A stretch of 64,000 nucleotides of DNA from Clostridium polyendosporum (GTDB lineage Bacteria; Bacillota; Clostridia; Clostridiales; Clostridiaceae): the NCBI RefSeq assembly GCF_018332455.1, contig NZ_BOPZ01000017.1, positions 22,988 through 86,987 on the forward strand, read 5' to 3'. Positions 34,244-42,864 of the stretch are shown one piece after another. Each line of letters starts with the position of its first letter. Position 1 is the stretch's first letter. Below the pieces are notes generated by a model. The model was not told the DNA's origin and did no database searches. It worked only from the letters and a program-made list of their open reading frames with translations. The translations under genes and the position numbers were made by a program.

Positions 34244-34696
34244 ATGATTTTAAATATAACATTAGGTTTTGTAATTCCTTGGATATTTGGAATTATACTC
34301 TACTTTAAGGACAAAAAAACACTATTAGTAGTTGCACCTTTTCATGGATTAATTTCTTATACAGTCAATGAATTTGGATATCACTTTAATTTTTGGAGGC
34401 TTATACCGGTACATATTCATGATGACTACACGTCTTTATCAACCAATATAGGTTTATATCCGATACTGGGAAGTTACTTAATCTACTACATCCAAAAGAA
34501 AAAAAATAATCCTCTTATATATATTTTCATTTTTACGTTTATAACTACAGTGATGGAGTACGTTGGATTTTTAACTGGATTGGTTACCTATGGTAATGGA
34601 TGGAATGTCGGCTGGACATTTCTATCTTATCTACTACCCTATACTGTAGCCTACTTGTATTATAAAAAATTAAGAAAACTTGGCGTCTTTAGATAG
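34244..34696 (+). CDS. CBO0543 family membrane protein
   Basis: A 150-residue membrane protein with about five hydrophobic segments (2-20, 26-45, 68-85, 91-112, 124-141). Family-like features are NEFGYHFNFW (about 42-51), TNIGLYPILGSYLIYYI (about 67-83) and YGNGWNVGWTF near the end. This pattern matches the CBO0543 family of Clostridia and Bacilli, function unknown. GGAGATG precedes the ATG. It converges with the GH43-like gene. Confidence 0.75.
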   Translation: MILNITLGFVIPWIFGIILYFKDKKTLLVVAPFHGLISYTVNEFGYHFNFWRLIPVHIHDDYTSLSTNIGLYPILGSYLIYYIQKKKNNPLIYIFIFTFITTVMEYVGFLTGLVTYGNGWNVGWTFLSYLLPYTVAYLYYKKLRKLGVFR

Positions 34697-34713
34697 GATA
34701 CTGTTATAGAAAA

Positions 34714-34786
34714 GGAGCGCCATGTTTTTCGCTTAAAATCCTCATTGTAAACAAAATTACTTTTAAGTAAAAAACAATGTCGCTCC
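34714..34786. terminator. Long imperfect inverted repeat between convergent genes
   Basis: GGAGCG-C-CATGTTTTT-CG-CTTAAAA is matched by TTTTAAG-TAAAAAACAATG-T-CGCTCC about 20 nt later. It forms a 25-bp stem with mismatches. It probably terminates both converging genes, although it is larger than a usual terminator. Confidence 0.6.
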
Positions 34787-34794
34787 GTATATAT

Positions 34795-35661
34795 TTACTT
34801 TAATACTAGCTTTCCATTACATTCATCTACATTAATAAATACAGGTCTTTCATAAGGTGTGTCATTAGGTGAATGTATTGCCAGCATTAAATTTCCCTCA
34901 AATGTTTTAAAAATCATTCCATGACAACCATGTCTGCATAATAAATGCTCTTTATCCTGTTTCCATGGTCCTAATATAGTTCCACTTTCCGAGTATGCAG
35001 TACCTATTGCATAACCATCTGTACCTCCACTAGACCAAAGCATCAACAACTGCCCACTTTGTGTCTTATGAATGAATGGTCCATGTATTATATAGCACTT
35101 TTTATCCTCTCCAAACGCTTGACTCCAAGCTGCATCTGAAGCTTGGAAAAGTAAATATGGTTCACTAACTGCAGTGCGTAATTCTTTTGATAATTTAATG
35201 GCATACATTTTACCATCAGAACTCTGCAGCCATTCATGACAAAAAATAATCCATGGCTCTTCTTCTTCATCAACATATAAAGTACCATCTAAGCATTCCC
35301 AATCACTTGGAGTTACCACCCCATCACTGTGTAGTATAAAAGGTCCTTTAGGACTATCAGAAGCAAGTACTTGTATTCCTTTACAAATCTGATCTACCTT
35401 TAAGTTAACAAGCATATAATACTTTCCATTATAAAAATGTACCTCTGGTGCACAAAAACTGTGATCTCCCAAAAATTTATCATCATCAGTAACTACATTA
35501 TAAGGCCCATTCCAATTTTCTAAGTTTTCACTACTATAAGCACCAACTCCTGCTGCTTCTACGCAACAACTGTCCCCTATTGTTCCGTATAAATAATACG
35601 TCCCTTCTGTTATAACAGGAAGAACGAAAGGGTTACGAATTTTAATATTGTTATTTCTCAT
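34795..35661 (-). CDS. Glycoside hydrolase family 43-like protein
   Basis: A 288-residue protein with the look of a five-bladed GH43 propeller. It shows RNPFVLP-TEGTYYLYGT at the start, GDHSFCAPEVHFYNGKYYML (about 84-103), EEPWIIFCHEW, YIIHGPFIHKTQSGQLLMLWSS (here about 189-210) and GHGMIFKTFEGNLMLAIHSPN near the end. No signal peptide is present, so it acts in the cytoplasm on imported oligosaccharides, for example arabinosides or xylosides. The substrate is unknown. AGGGGTGTAGGAG precedes the ATG. No transporter or sugar gene is adjacent. Confidence 0.85.
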   Translation of the reverse strand: MRNNNIKIRNPFVLPVITEGTYYLYGTIGDSCCVEAAGVGAYSSENLENWNGPYNVVTDDDKFLGDHSFCAPEVHFYNGKYYMLVNLKVDQICKGIQVLASDSPKGPFILHSDGVVTPSDWECLDGTLYVDEEEEPWIIFCHEWLQSSDGKMYAIKLSKELRTAVSEPYLLFQASDAAWSQAFGEDKKCYIIHGPFIHKTQSGQLLMLWSSGGTDGYAIGTAYSESGTILGPWKQDKEHLLCRHGCHGMIFKTFEGNLMLAIHSPNDTPYERPVFINVDECNGKLVLK

Positions 35662-35812
35662 AACTCCTACACCCCTCTTACTATTTAGTTCATATATATG
35701 TTTACATAGATAATTAATTCCTTTATATAAATTTTACACAATATTCATTAATTATACTGTAAAAATTTGTAACTAAATATCATAAAATTTTAATTTATAT
35801 CATTACTAGAAG

Positions 35813-35842
35813 TTGACTTAACGGGCAAAGATAATATATAAT
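35813..35842 (+). promoter_or_regulatory. Promoter of leuS T-box transcript
   Basis: TTGACT (35813-35818) and TATAAT (35837-35842) with an 18-bp spacer, directly upstream of the T-box leader. Confidence 0.7.
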
Positions 35843-35849
35843 AGCATAT

Positions 35850-36118
35850 AAATGTAATACTATATCAAGCTGTGAATAGGAATATTAGTATTAAAGGTAG
35901 CCTTAAGAGAGCTGTGGGTTGGTGTAACACAGTGGTACACAAATACGAACTCGCCTAGGAGCTTATCTGATGAAAATCAGATACGGATTTATCCGTTAGA
36001 ATAATAAGTGAGGTTAACGGTGCCCCTTAATTTTAGGTGAGGTTCCATTAGCCTAATAAGAGTGGTACCGCGGAAGCATCCTTTCGTCTCTTTACGAGAT
36101 GAAGGGATTTTTTTATTT
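35850..36118 (+). ncRNA. T-box leader, leucine specific
   Basis: Stem I carries AAGAGAGCTGTGGGTTGGTG and GTAACACAG. The specifier region ACGAACTCGCCTAGGAGC presents CTC (35950-35952), a leucine codon. The T-box proper AAGAGTGGTACCGCGGAAGC is at 36058-36077. It is followed by a 13-bp terminator stem (36078-36090 with 36096-36108) and a T run. Uncharged tRNA-Leu should bind and permit readthrough into leuS. Confidence 0.95.
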
Positions 36119-36214
36119 TTACATAAAATTACACTAAATTAACATTACGGATAAATGGCTAACCTGTTATTATGCAATTTATATTAATGTTAATTAACAT
36201 AGAGGAGGAGAAAA

Positions 36215-38665
36215 ATGGGTAATTACAACACTGCCATAGATAGAAAATGGCAAGAAAAATGGGAAGAAACTAATCTTTATAAGTTTGATCCTGAAAAGTT
36301 AGATAAAAAACTTTATGTATTAGAAATGTTCTCATATCCATCAGGAAGCCAACTTCATGCAGGTCACTGGTTTAACTACGGACCTGTTGATTCTTGGGCA
36401 AGATTTAAAAGGATGAATGGTTATAATGTATTCCAACCAATGGGCTTTGATGCTTTTGGATTACCAGCTGAAAACTATGCAATCAAAACAGGAATACACC
36501 CACACGATTCAACTCTTAAAAACATAGAAACTATGGAAAAACAATTAAGAGCTATGGGAGCTATGTTCAACTGGGAAAACGAAGTTATAACTTGTCTTCC
36601 TGATTACTACAAGTGGACTCAATGGGTATTCTTAAAACTATACGAAAAAGGTTTAGCATATAGAAAGAAGGCTCCAGTAAACTGGTGTCCATCATGTAAC
36701 ACTGTTTTAGCGAACGAACAAGTTATCGAAGGTGCTTGTGAAAGATGCAGTACTGAAGTTACAAAGAAAGACCTAACTCAATGGTTCTTTAAGATAACAG
36801 GCTATGCTGATGAACTTCTTGAAAAACTTGATACTTTAGACTGGCCAGAAAAGACAGTATCTATGCAAAAGCACTGGATAGGTAAATCAACTGGAGCTCA
36901 AGTTACCTTCAAGGTTAAGGATTCAGACGTACAATTTGATGTATTTACAACAAGAGTAGATACTTTATATGGAGTAACTTATGTTGTATTAGCTCCTGAA
37001 AACCCATTAGTTGATAAATTAACTACTGCTGAAAATAAGAATGCAGTTGAAAGTTATAAGGAAGAAACAAAGAAACAATCAGATATAGAAAGACAGTCTA
37101 TCACTAGAGAAAAAACTGGTGTATTCACTGGTTCATACGCTATAAACCCAATCAACGGAAGAGAAGTTCCAGTATGGATTGGAGATTACGTTCTTGCAAC
37201 TTATGGAACAGGTGCAGTAATGGCAGTACCTGCTCATGATGAAAGGGACTTTGCCTTTGCTGAAAAATACAATCTTCCAATAGAAAGAGTAATCAAGGCA
37301 AAGAATGATGAAAGCGATGTTTTACCATTTACTGAGTATGGAATAATGGTGAACAGCGGTGAATTTGACGGCATTACAAGTGAAGAAGGAAGAGTTAAAG
37401 TTGTAGAAAAACTTGCTTCAATTGGTCTTGGAGAACAAAAGGTTAACTTTAGATTAAGAGATTGGCTAGTATCAAGACAAAGATACTGGGGTGCCCCAAT
37501 TCCAATGATCTATTGTGAAAAGTGTGGAACTGTTCCAGTACCTGAAAAAGATCTTCCAGTACAGCTTCCATACGATGTAGAATTTGCTCCAGACGGTAAG
37601 TCACCACTAGCCAAGAGTGAGGATTTTGTAAATACAACTTGTCCTTGCTGTGGAGCTCCTGCTAAGAGAGAAGTAGATACTCTTGATACATTTGTATGTT
37701 CATCTTTCTACTATTTAAGATATCCAGATAATAAGAATACAGAAGCTCCATTTTCACCTGAACTTATAAACAAAATGCTTCCAGTTGACAAGTATGTAGG
37801 TGGACCTGAGCACGCATGTATGCATCTACTTTACGCTAGATTCATAACTAAAGCATTAAGAGATATGGGATATTTAAACTTCGATGAACCATTTACATCC
37901 TTAACTCACCAAGGCTTAATCCTTGGACCAGATGGACTAAAAATGAGTAAGTCAAAGGGGAACACTATATCTCCAGATGAATACATTTCACAATATGGCT
38001 CAGACGTATTTAGAATGTACTTAATGTTCGGTTTTGGATACACTGAAGGTGGAGCTTGGAGTGATGATGCAATTAAGTCTGTAAACAGATTTGCAGAAAG
38101 AATTGAAAGAGTTCTAGAAGCTGCTAGAGAAGCTATTACTAAAGGTGAAGATAATAAAACTTCATTAGACAAACAAGAAAAAGAACTTAACTACTGGAGA
38201 CATAATACAATTAAAGCTGTTACTGATGACACAGAAAAAATGCATTTTAACACTGCCATTGCTAGAATGATGGAATACTTAAATGCGCTTTCAAAGTATG
38301 TTCAAGAACCAATAATGAACCATACTTTCCTAAAAGAAGCTGTGGATGATTACTTAAGATTGCTTGCACCATTTGCACCACACTTTTCAGAGGAACAATG
38401 GAACCTACTTGGCAACGGCTACTCCATCTTCAATGAAAAATGGCCAGTATTTGATCCAAAGGCTTTAGTTAAAGATGAAGTAGAAATAGCAGTACAAGTA
38501 AACGGAAAAATTAAAGCTAAAATAACAATTCCATCAGACTTAAATGATGAAGGAATTCAAAAGGCTGCTCTTGAAGATGAAACAATTAAATCATTAACTG
38601 AAGGAAAAAATATAGCTAAGGTTATAGTTATTAAAGGAAGACTTGTAAATATAGTAGTTAAGTAA
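36215..38665 (+). CDS. leuS: Leucyl-tRNA synthetase
   Basis: An 816-residue bacterial-type class I synthetase. The HIGH-type motif [14 protein letters not shown] is at about 39-52. [21 protein letters not shown] follows. The CP1 editing domain lies at about 220-410 ([33 protein letters not shown]). KMSKSKGN is near residue 577. Zinc-type cysteines appear as CPSCN...CERC and CPCCGAP. It charges tRNA-Leu and hydrolyses mischarged tRNA. AGAGGAGGAG precedes the ATG. Expression is controlled by the leucine T-box upstream, and a long terminator follows. Confidence 0.97.
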   Translation: MGNYNTAIDRKWQEKWEETNLYKFDPEKLDKKLYVLEMFSYPSGSQLHAGHWFNYGPVDSWARFKRMNGYNVFQPMGFDAFGLPAENYAIKTGIHPHDSTLKNIETMEKQLRAMGAMFNWENEVITCLPDYYKWTQWVFLKLYEKGLAYRKKAPVNWCPSCNTVLANEQVIEGACERCSTEVTKKDLTQWFFKITGYADELLEKLDTLDWPEKTVSMQKHWIGKSTGAQVTFKVKDSDVQFDVFTTRVDTLYGVTYVVLAPENPLVDKLTTAENKNAVESYKEETKKQSDIERQSITREKTGVFTGSYAINPINGREVPVWIGDYVLATYGTGAVMAVPAHDERDFAFAEKYNLPIERVIKAKNDESDVLPFTEYGIMVNSGEFDGITSEEGRVKVVEKLASIGLGEQKVNFRLRDWLVSRQRYWGAPIPMIYCEKCGTVPVPEKDLPVQLPYDVEFAPDGKSPLAKSEDFVNTTCPCCGAPAKREVDTLDTFVCSSFYYLRYPDNKNTEAPFSPELINKMLPVDKYVGGPEHACMHLLYARFITKALRDMGYLNFDEPFTSLTHQGLILGPDGLKMSKSKGNTISPDEYISQYGSDVFRMYLMFGFGYTEGGAWSDDAIKSVNRFAERIERVLEAAREAITKGEDNKTSLDKQEKELNYWRHNTIKAVTDDTEKMHFNTAIARMMEYLNALSKYVQEPIMNHTFLKEAVDDYLRLLAPFAPHFSEEQWNLLGNGYSIFNEKWPVFDPKALVKDEVEIAVQVNGKIKAKITIPSDLNDEGIQKAALEDETIKSLTEGKNIAKVIVIKGRLVNIVVK

Positions 38666-38696
38666 TCTAATTACAGATAAACTTTACAAGTTATAA

Positions 38697-38765
38697 AATA
38701 ATCTGTGCAAACCTCATTAAATAGATAATTCTTAAAGATATCTAAATGAGGTCGCACAGATTATT
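38697..38765. terminator. Terminator of leuS (and possibly glpX)
   Basis: AATAATCTGTGC ... GCACAGATTATT with inner ACCTCATTT / AAATGAGGT forms a very long stem. It ends 8 bp before the convergent glpX stop codon and can serve both strands. Confidence 0.88.
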
Positions 38766-38772
38766 CTTTATA

Positions 38773-39744
38773 TTACTCCATAATTATACTCTTATTTAAA
38801 TCATGTATAGCTTCTATAAATCTTATTGTTCCAGTTTTAGATCTCATAACTATAGAATGAGAAGTAGCGATATTATCTTTACTAAATGCAACCCCTTCTA
38901 AAAATGGACAATCTGTAATGCCTGTAGCAGCAAAATAAACATCTTCATTTTTAACAAGATCATCTATTGTAAAAATCTTTGAAACATCATTTATACCCAT
39001 GCTAGCACATCTTTTAATTTCTTCATCTGTATGAGGCACTAACTGAGCTTGCATCTCTCCCCCCAGACATTTTATTCCTGCGGCTGCTATAACGCCTTCT
39101 GGTGCTCCACCGATTCCCATAAACAAATCTATTCCAGTATTTTCAAATCCACATGCTAGGACTGCTGTCACATCTCCTTCACTGAACACCTTAACTCTAG
39201 CCCCTAATTCTCTTGCATCATCTATTATATTTTGATGTCTATCCCTGTCTTGAGTTATAACTGTCAATTCTCTTATATCCTTATTTAAAGCTTTTGCTAC
39301 ATTTATCATATTTTCCTTTGGTGATTTGTTTATGTCTATAGCTCCTTTTGCTTTGGATCCTACTGCAATTTTCTTCATATACATATCTGGTGCATGAAGT
39401 AAGCTTCCTTTTGGTCCCATAGCAACTACTGCTATAGCATCAGATAATCCTTTTGCTATTAAAATAGTACCTTCGACAGGATCTACCGCTATATCCATTT
39501 CTGGCATATAGTCTTCCCACATACCAACCTTTTGTCCTATATAAAGCATAGGGGCTTCATCTAACTCACCTTCTCCTATAACTACAGTACCCTTAATTGG
39601 CATAAACTCAAATGCTTTTCCCATTCCATCAACCGCTGCTTGATCTGCTGCAATTTTATCTCCTCTACCTATTAATCTTGCAGATTTAAGGGCAGCAGCT
39701 TCAGTAACTCTAACTAATCCCATAGATACATCTAAATTTAACAC
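38773..39744 (-). CDS. glpX: Fructose-1,6-bisphosphatase class II
   Basis: A 323-residue GlpX-type fructose-1,6-bisphosphatase. DPVEGTILIAKG, VIGEGELDEAPMLYIG, FMGIGGAPEGVIAAAGIKCLGGEMQ and SHSIVMRSKTGTIRFIE are the class II landmarks; the first is the metal-binding DPxxGT site. It removes the 1-phosphate in gluconeogenesis, opposite in direction to fba at 20 kb. The start is GTG at 39744 with GGAGGTG six bases upstream. It is monocistronic. Confidence 0.94.
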   Translation of the reverse strand: MLNLDVSMGLVRVTEAAALKSARLIGRGDKIAADQAAVDGMGKAFEFMPIKGTVVIGEGELDEAPMLYIGQKVGMWEDYMPEMDIAVDPVEGTILIAKGLSDAIAVVAMGPKGSLLHAPDMYMKKIAVGSKAKGAIDINKSPKENMINVAKALNKDIRELTVITQDRDRHQNIIDDARELGARVKVFSEGDVTAVLACGFENTGIDLFMGIGGAPEGVIAAAGIKCLGGEMQAQLVPHTDEEIKRCASMGINDVSKIFTIDDLVKNEDVYFAATGITDCPFLEGVAFSKDNIATSHSIVMRSKTGTIRFIEAIHDLNKSIIME

Positions 39745-40079
39745 ACGAACACCTCCAATTTTTCAATTTAAATTAAATTTAAGTTGAAAAATATAAACAT
39801 TTTTCTGTTCTATTTTATTATTTTTAACGTTAAAACAGCTCACAATTTTGTTATTATACTAGAATGACTTAACAGTTTCAACTATATTTTTTACATACCA
39901 TACAAATTTTAATGTCAACCACACATTCTTATGATGAACTAGAATATTTATATAAATACAATTTATTTACTTTAAATATAGTCAGTTAATGCATAACTAA
40001 AAAGGGGTTATCCTAAAGAAGTATTTCATACTTTTTTGGACAATCCCATTTCTTATCTAATTAAATGTTTCTACCAATT
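39745..40079. terminator. Spacer with terminator-like inverted repeat
   Basis: A 335-bp AT-rich spacer. At 40003-40048, GGGGTTATCC-TA-AAGAAGTAT pairs with ATACTTTTTTGGACAATCCC around TTC. It probably ends the gene at 40080-40811. Nothing else is seen. Confidence 0.6.
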
Positions 40080-40811
40080 CTATAATACTTTACTAAACTC
40101 ATCTAATATGCTTTTAGTCTCATCACTATCAATAGGAGAAAAATAATCTATGTACGGAGAATCATTAAATCTCTCAAATAAATCCTTAGCCATCTCCATC
40201 CAATTTTCAGGAATGTACACCCAAATTATATCTTCTATGCTGCAGCTTAAAAGAAAATGTTCCATCCCCCAAAATGCATACTCTTTAATCTCATGAAGCT
40301 TATTAAAAGCAATATAGTCACTTACAACATCTAGGGAAACTTTATATTGATATATATCAACAAAGAAAAAGTCAAAGTTTTCTCTTTCTGCCTTAAAGGC
40401 ATCTCCCTCTACTATTGTTAACTTTTTATTAGGGCCAAAATTTCTTTTATATAATTCTATAACTTCAGGATTTATTTCATAAACTATAATCTCATCAACA
40501 GAGTCTTTCTTTAAAACTTCCTGAACGAAATATCCTAATCCTAGACCTACTACTCCTACCTTTTTTTCAGCTCTTTTTATAGCCTCAAAACATCCCTGAA
40601 CTTCATGAGGAGATATTCTCATCCAAAGCTTTTCCCCTTCTCTTAGCTCAGCTACTTGAATTTCTACCTCATCATTTGCTTTATAAAGATATCCATCATG
40701 AAATTTCTTTATTACTTTATCTATATAAAAGTTACCTAGTCTTTCTTCTTTAATTTTTAAACAATATTCCTGTACCTTCTCCGTATAATACTGCTTGTCA
40801 AATGGTTGCAT
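40080..40811 (-). CDS. SAM-dependent methyltransferase/spermidine synthase-like protein
   Basis: A 243-residue Rossmann-fold protein. VGVVGLGLGYFVQEVLKKD (about 93-111) is a SAM or decarboxylated-SAM binding loop. DEIIVYEINPEVIELYKRNF follows as the acidic second strand. FDFFFVDIYQYK is the third. The arrangement resembles spermidine synthases and related methyltransferases, but no polyamine gene is near and the substrate is unknown. GAGGAAA precedes the ATG. It is 18 bp downstream of a hypothetical gene, probably one operon. Confidence 0.68.
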   Translation of the reverse strand: MQPFDKQYYTEKVQEYCLKIKEERLGNFYIDKVIKKFHDGYLYKANDEVEIQVAELREGEKLWMRISPHEVQGCFEAIKRAEKKVGVVGLGLGYFVQEVLKKDSVDEIIVYEINPEVIELYKRNFGPNKKLTIVEGDAFKAERENFDFFFVDIYQYKVSLDVVSDYIAFNKLHEIKEYAFWGMEHFLLSCSIEDIIWVYIPENWMEMAKDLFERFNDSPYIDYFSPIDSDETKSILDEFSKVL

Positions 40812-40829
40812 TTCTATTTCCTCGCTTTA

Positions 40830-41261
40830 CTAATATGGTAATTCGTTATTATCATAATGTGAAAGTTCAAATCTTTCAAGATATTTCTCTTCAAGAGTAT
40901 TCTTGAGATCTACATAAGAAGCATAGTTAAATTCAGTTATTTCATCCCCAAGCTGATGCAACGCATCTTTTGAAGCAAGTCTTGATGCAAGTTCCTTCCA
41001 AAATACCTTTTCATTATAGCTGCCTACAAAATCTTCTTTAAACTCTATTTCCTTTATAGTTGTGGAAGCTATTTGTTCAACTCCCTGCAGCAAATCTCCA
41101 TCAATCTCAAACTTAAAATCGTTACTAAAAGATAATATATATTTCAAGAAGTTATTATAGTCACTATCTTCTATTATTTTTGATTGCTCTATCATATATG
41201 CACCTAAAAGACAAATTTCTACTAAGTACCTATACTGTCTCTTTGTTAAGTTAATCTTCAT
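40830..41261 (-). CDS. Hypothetical protein (143 aa)
   Basis: A 143-residue acidic, probably all-helical protein that I do not recognise. It starts MKINLTKRQYRYLVEICLLG and has no membrane segment, metal site or P-loop. The ribosome binding site is AGGTGGG. It shares a transcript with the methyltransferase-like gene downstream. The conserved clostridial pairing suggests a joint role, but nothing in the sequence tells which. Confidence 0.65.
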   Translation of the reverse strand: MKINLTKRQYRYLVEICLLGAYMIEQSKIIEDSDYNNFLKYILSFSNDFKFEIDGDLLQGVEQIASTTIKEIEFKEDFVGSYNEKVFWKELASRLASKDALHQLGDEITEFNYASYVDLKNTLEEKYLERFELSHYDNNELPY

Positions 41262-41455
41262 AATTATCCCACCTAACTCTATACATTACAATTAATTTTA
41301 CCATAATTTTCAATTGTTTAAAATATAAATTATATACAACGTTTTCTTGTAATATATTAATAAAATAATATAAAATAGTTGCAAAAGCTTATATGTGGGT
41401 ATATAATTAATAAAAATGAATTTTATTTGAAAATAAATATCAGGTAGGTGGTTTT

Positions 41456-41782
41456 ATGTTAAAGGTTACTATAAGCACTGAAGCTTATAATGAATTCAAA
41501 GCATTTTTAGATGAAAATAATATAGATAATTACAGCATTAGAATAAATCTTGCTGGTTATGGCTGTAGCGGTGCTGCATTCAATATTACTGTTGATGAAG
41601 CAACAGATAATGATGTAGTTGAAAAGATTAACGACATAACTTTCGTTATGGAAAAATCTCTTATAGATGAATTCGGTGGATTTATAATCCTTTCCACTGA
41701 AGAAAATGATGGCAGAGGATTATCTCTTAAACCTGTTATTGCAGCTGAAGGCGGCTGTGGTACTTGTGGAGGATGCCATTAA
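41456..41782 (+). CDS. HesB/IscA-like protein, cysteine form
   Basis: A 108-residue HesB/IscA-like (A-type iron-sulfur carrier fold) protein. G-Y-G-C37-S-G matches the first conserved cysteine of IscA (GCSG). The tail GGCGTCGGCH at residues 99-108 supplies three more, like the C-terminal CGC of IscA. It may carry or sense Fe-S clusters, iron or another metal. AGGTAGGTGG precedes the ATG and a perfect terminator follows at 41838. A paralogue with selenocysteine in place of C37 is encoded 275 bp downstream. Confidence 0.87.
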   Translation: MLKVTISTEAYNEFKAFLDENNIDNYSIRINLAGYGCSGAAFNITVDEATDNDVVEKINDITFVMEKSLIDEFGGFIILSTEENDGRGLSLKPVIAAEGGCGTCGGCH

Positions 41783-41837
41783 TATCTTTTAACCTATATC
41801 CATGTTCATAACTTATTTGAGAATTATTTTCTTTTTT

Positions 41838-41867
41838 AGAGTAACGTTTATCGTTACTCTTTTTTTA
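41838..41867 (+). terminator. Terminator between the two HesB-like genes
   Basis: AGAGTAACG-TTTAT-CGTTACTCT followed by TTTTTT. It separates the cysteine-form gene from the selenocysteine-form gene, so the latter has its own promoter or depends on readthrough. Confidence 0.92.
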
Positions 41868-41965
41868 TGTCTCTATATACAAATTTTCACATTTTAATAA
41901 TTATTATTGATAAAAATGATTATTATTAATAAAAATGATTAATAATATTACTATTGCTATCAAAC

Positions 41966-42034
41966 TAAAGCTCAATAGTCACTGAACTTGCTTAGCTTTA
42001 GCCAGATTTCACTTTGTGAAATAGTAGCAAATAA
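41966..42034 (+). repeat. R2 repeat copy
   Basis: AAAGCTCAATAG ... CTTGCTTAGCTTT around TCACTGA, then GATTTCAC-TTT-GTGAAAT and AGTAGCAAATAA. It lies between the HesB-like genes, ending 14 bp before the ribosome binding site of the second. Confidence 0.8.
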
Positions 42035-42057
42035 ATACTTTTTAAGGAGGCTAATTC

Positions 42058-42387
42058 ATGGCTGCTGTAAAAATGAGTGAAGCTGCATATAAAGAATTCA
42101 AGCAGTTTTTACAAGACAATAAAGTAGAAACCTATAATATTAGAGTTACTTTAGCAGGTATTGGCTGAGGAGGCCCAGTATTTAATATTGTTCTGGATGA
42201 ACAAAAAAAGAATGATGTAGTAACTAAGATAAATGAAATGACCTTTTATGTGGACCAACAACTTATAAATGACTATGAAGGATTTGTTATTCTTTCTACA
42301 GAAGAGAATAATGGAAAAGGCATGGCACTTAAGCCTTCAATTGACTTGGGCGGTGGTGGATGTTCAACTTGCTCAAGCTGCGATTAA
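42058..42387 (+). CDS. HesB-like selenoprotein (in-frame UGA = Sec37)
   Basis: A 109-residue HesB/IscA-like protein, if TGA at 42166-42168 is read as selenocysteine. It starts MAAVKMSEAAYKEFKQFL with AAGGAGG upstream. It reads ...TLAGIG-U37-GGPVFNIVLDE..., and continues without another stop to GGGGCSTCSSCD and TAA. Position 37 aligns exactly with C37 of the paralogue at 41456, and G-x-U-G-G-P is the motif of known HesB-like selenoproteins. Downstream codons stay similar to the paralogue (ILSTEENNGKGMALKPS against ILSTEENDGRGLSLKPV), so the part after TGA is under selection. A SECIS-like hairpin follows the TGA. The function is unknown; Sec would replace a cluster or metal ligand. A simple nonsense mutation is the alternative. 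Confidence 0.85.
42166..42204 (+). promoter_or_regulatory. Candidate bacterial SECIS element
   Basis: After UGA (42166-42168), TTGTTC (42188-42193) pairs with GAACAA (42199-42204) around the loop TGGAT. A 6-bp apical stem, GG in the loop and a UGA-to-loop distance of about 26 nt fit the usual bacterial SECIS layout. The matching stretch of the cysteine-form paralogue does not form this stem. Confidence 0.68.
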
Positions 42388-42530
42388 TAAAGCTTAGTAG
42401 ACATCAAGGCTGCTAAAGATACACAACTTCAAACCTTATACAATTCATGAAAAAGCATTGCCTGTGATAGCTATTTTCATAAATAATAAATTTAGTTATG
42501 AAGTTGTGTATCTATATGACAGCAAATAAG
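42388..42530 (+). repeat. R2 repeat split by an R3 copy
   Basis: AAAGCTTAGTAGACATCAAGG looks like an R2 first hairpin. It is cut at about 42412 by a 104-bp R3 (42413-42516: AAGATACACAACTTC ... GAAGTTGTGTATCTATA, interior TGAAAAAGCATTGCC ... GCTATTTTCA). After it GACAGCAAATAAG, the R2 right end, resumes and abuts R1 copy 3. Confidence 0.7.
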
Positions 42531-42726
42531 AAAATTGCCAAAGCGACTGTGGAGTTGTCGATTTTTTTACGCATCTGCCTTTCCGAACACATGTGAGGAA
42601 AAACTGACAGTCGAACTATATTTTATTTTTTACTCTTTAGGCGTCATAATTAAACTGGTTGTCCTAAATTACATTTTCAAGTTATCCACAATTCTTGAAT
42701 TTTATAATTTGCTAAAGAGTAAAAAA
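42531..42726 (+). repeat. R1 repeat, copy 3
   Basis: Third full copy, with the 62-codon-type frame (here TTG at 42535, MPKRLWSCRFFYASAFPN) open through the whole element. The second hairpin is weaker (GCCTTTCC against GGAAAAACTGAC). An extra R1 right end (TTATCCGCAATTTAATG ... CAAAGTAAAAAG) follows at about 42752-42797. Confidence 0.85.
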
Positions 42727-42795
42727 GTCCACTACGTGGATTGTGTTATAAATTATCCGCAATTTAATGATTTTATAATTTCCTACAAAGTAAAA

Positions 42796-42829
42796 AGATA
42801 GATGGTTATCTCAGGTTAACCATCTATCT
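42796..42829 (-). terminator. Terminator of the MoxR/VWA cassette
   Basis: AGATAGATGGTTA ... TAACCATCTATCT, a perfect 13-bp stem, followed on the minus strand by TTTTTAC. It lies 36 bp after the VWA gene stop codon. Confidence 0.88.
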
Positions 42830-42864
42830 TTTATCTTTTTTGTATTATAAAAAATGCGATTTTA

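Noticed and set aside
42166..42168. TGA in the second HesB-like gene as a plain nonsense mutation
   Set aside because: It falls exactly on the conserved ligand position, the downstream frame is conserved, the motif fits the known selenoprotein family, and a SECIS-like hairpin follows. It remains the alternative if sel genes are absent.
42535..42801. An 88-codon gene (MPKRLWSCRFF...) in R1 copy 3
   Set aside because: The frame is part of the R1 repeat, starts at TTG without a ribosome binding site, and is broken by a one-base loss in copy 1. Kept as an open question in the R1 finding.
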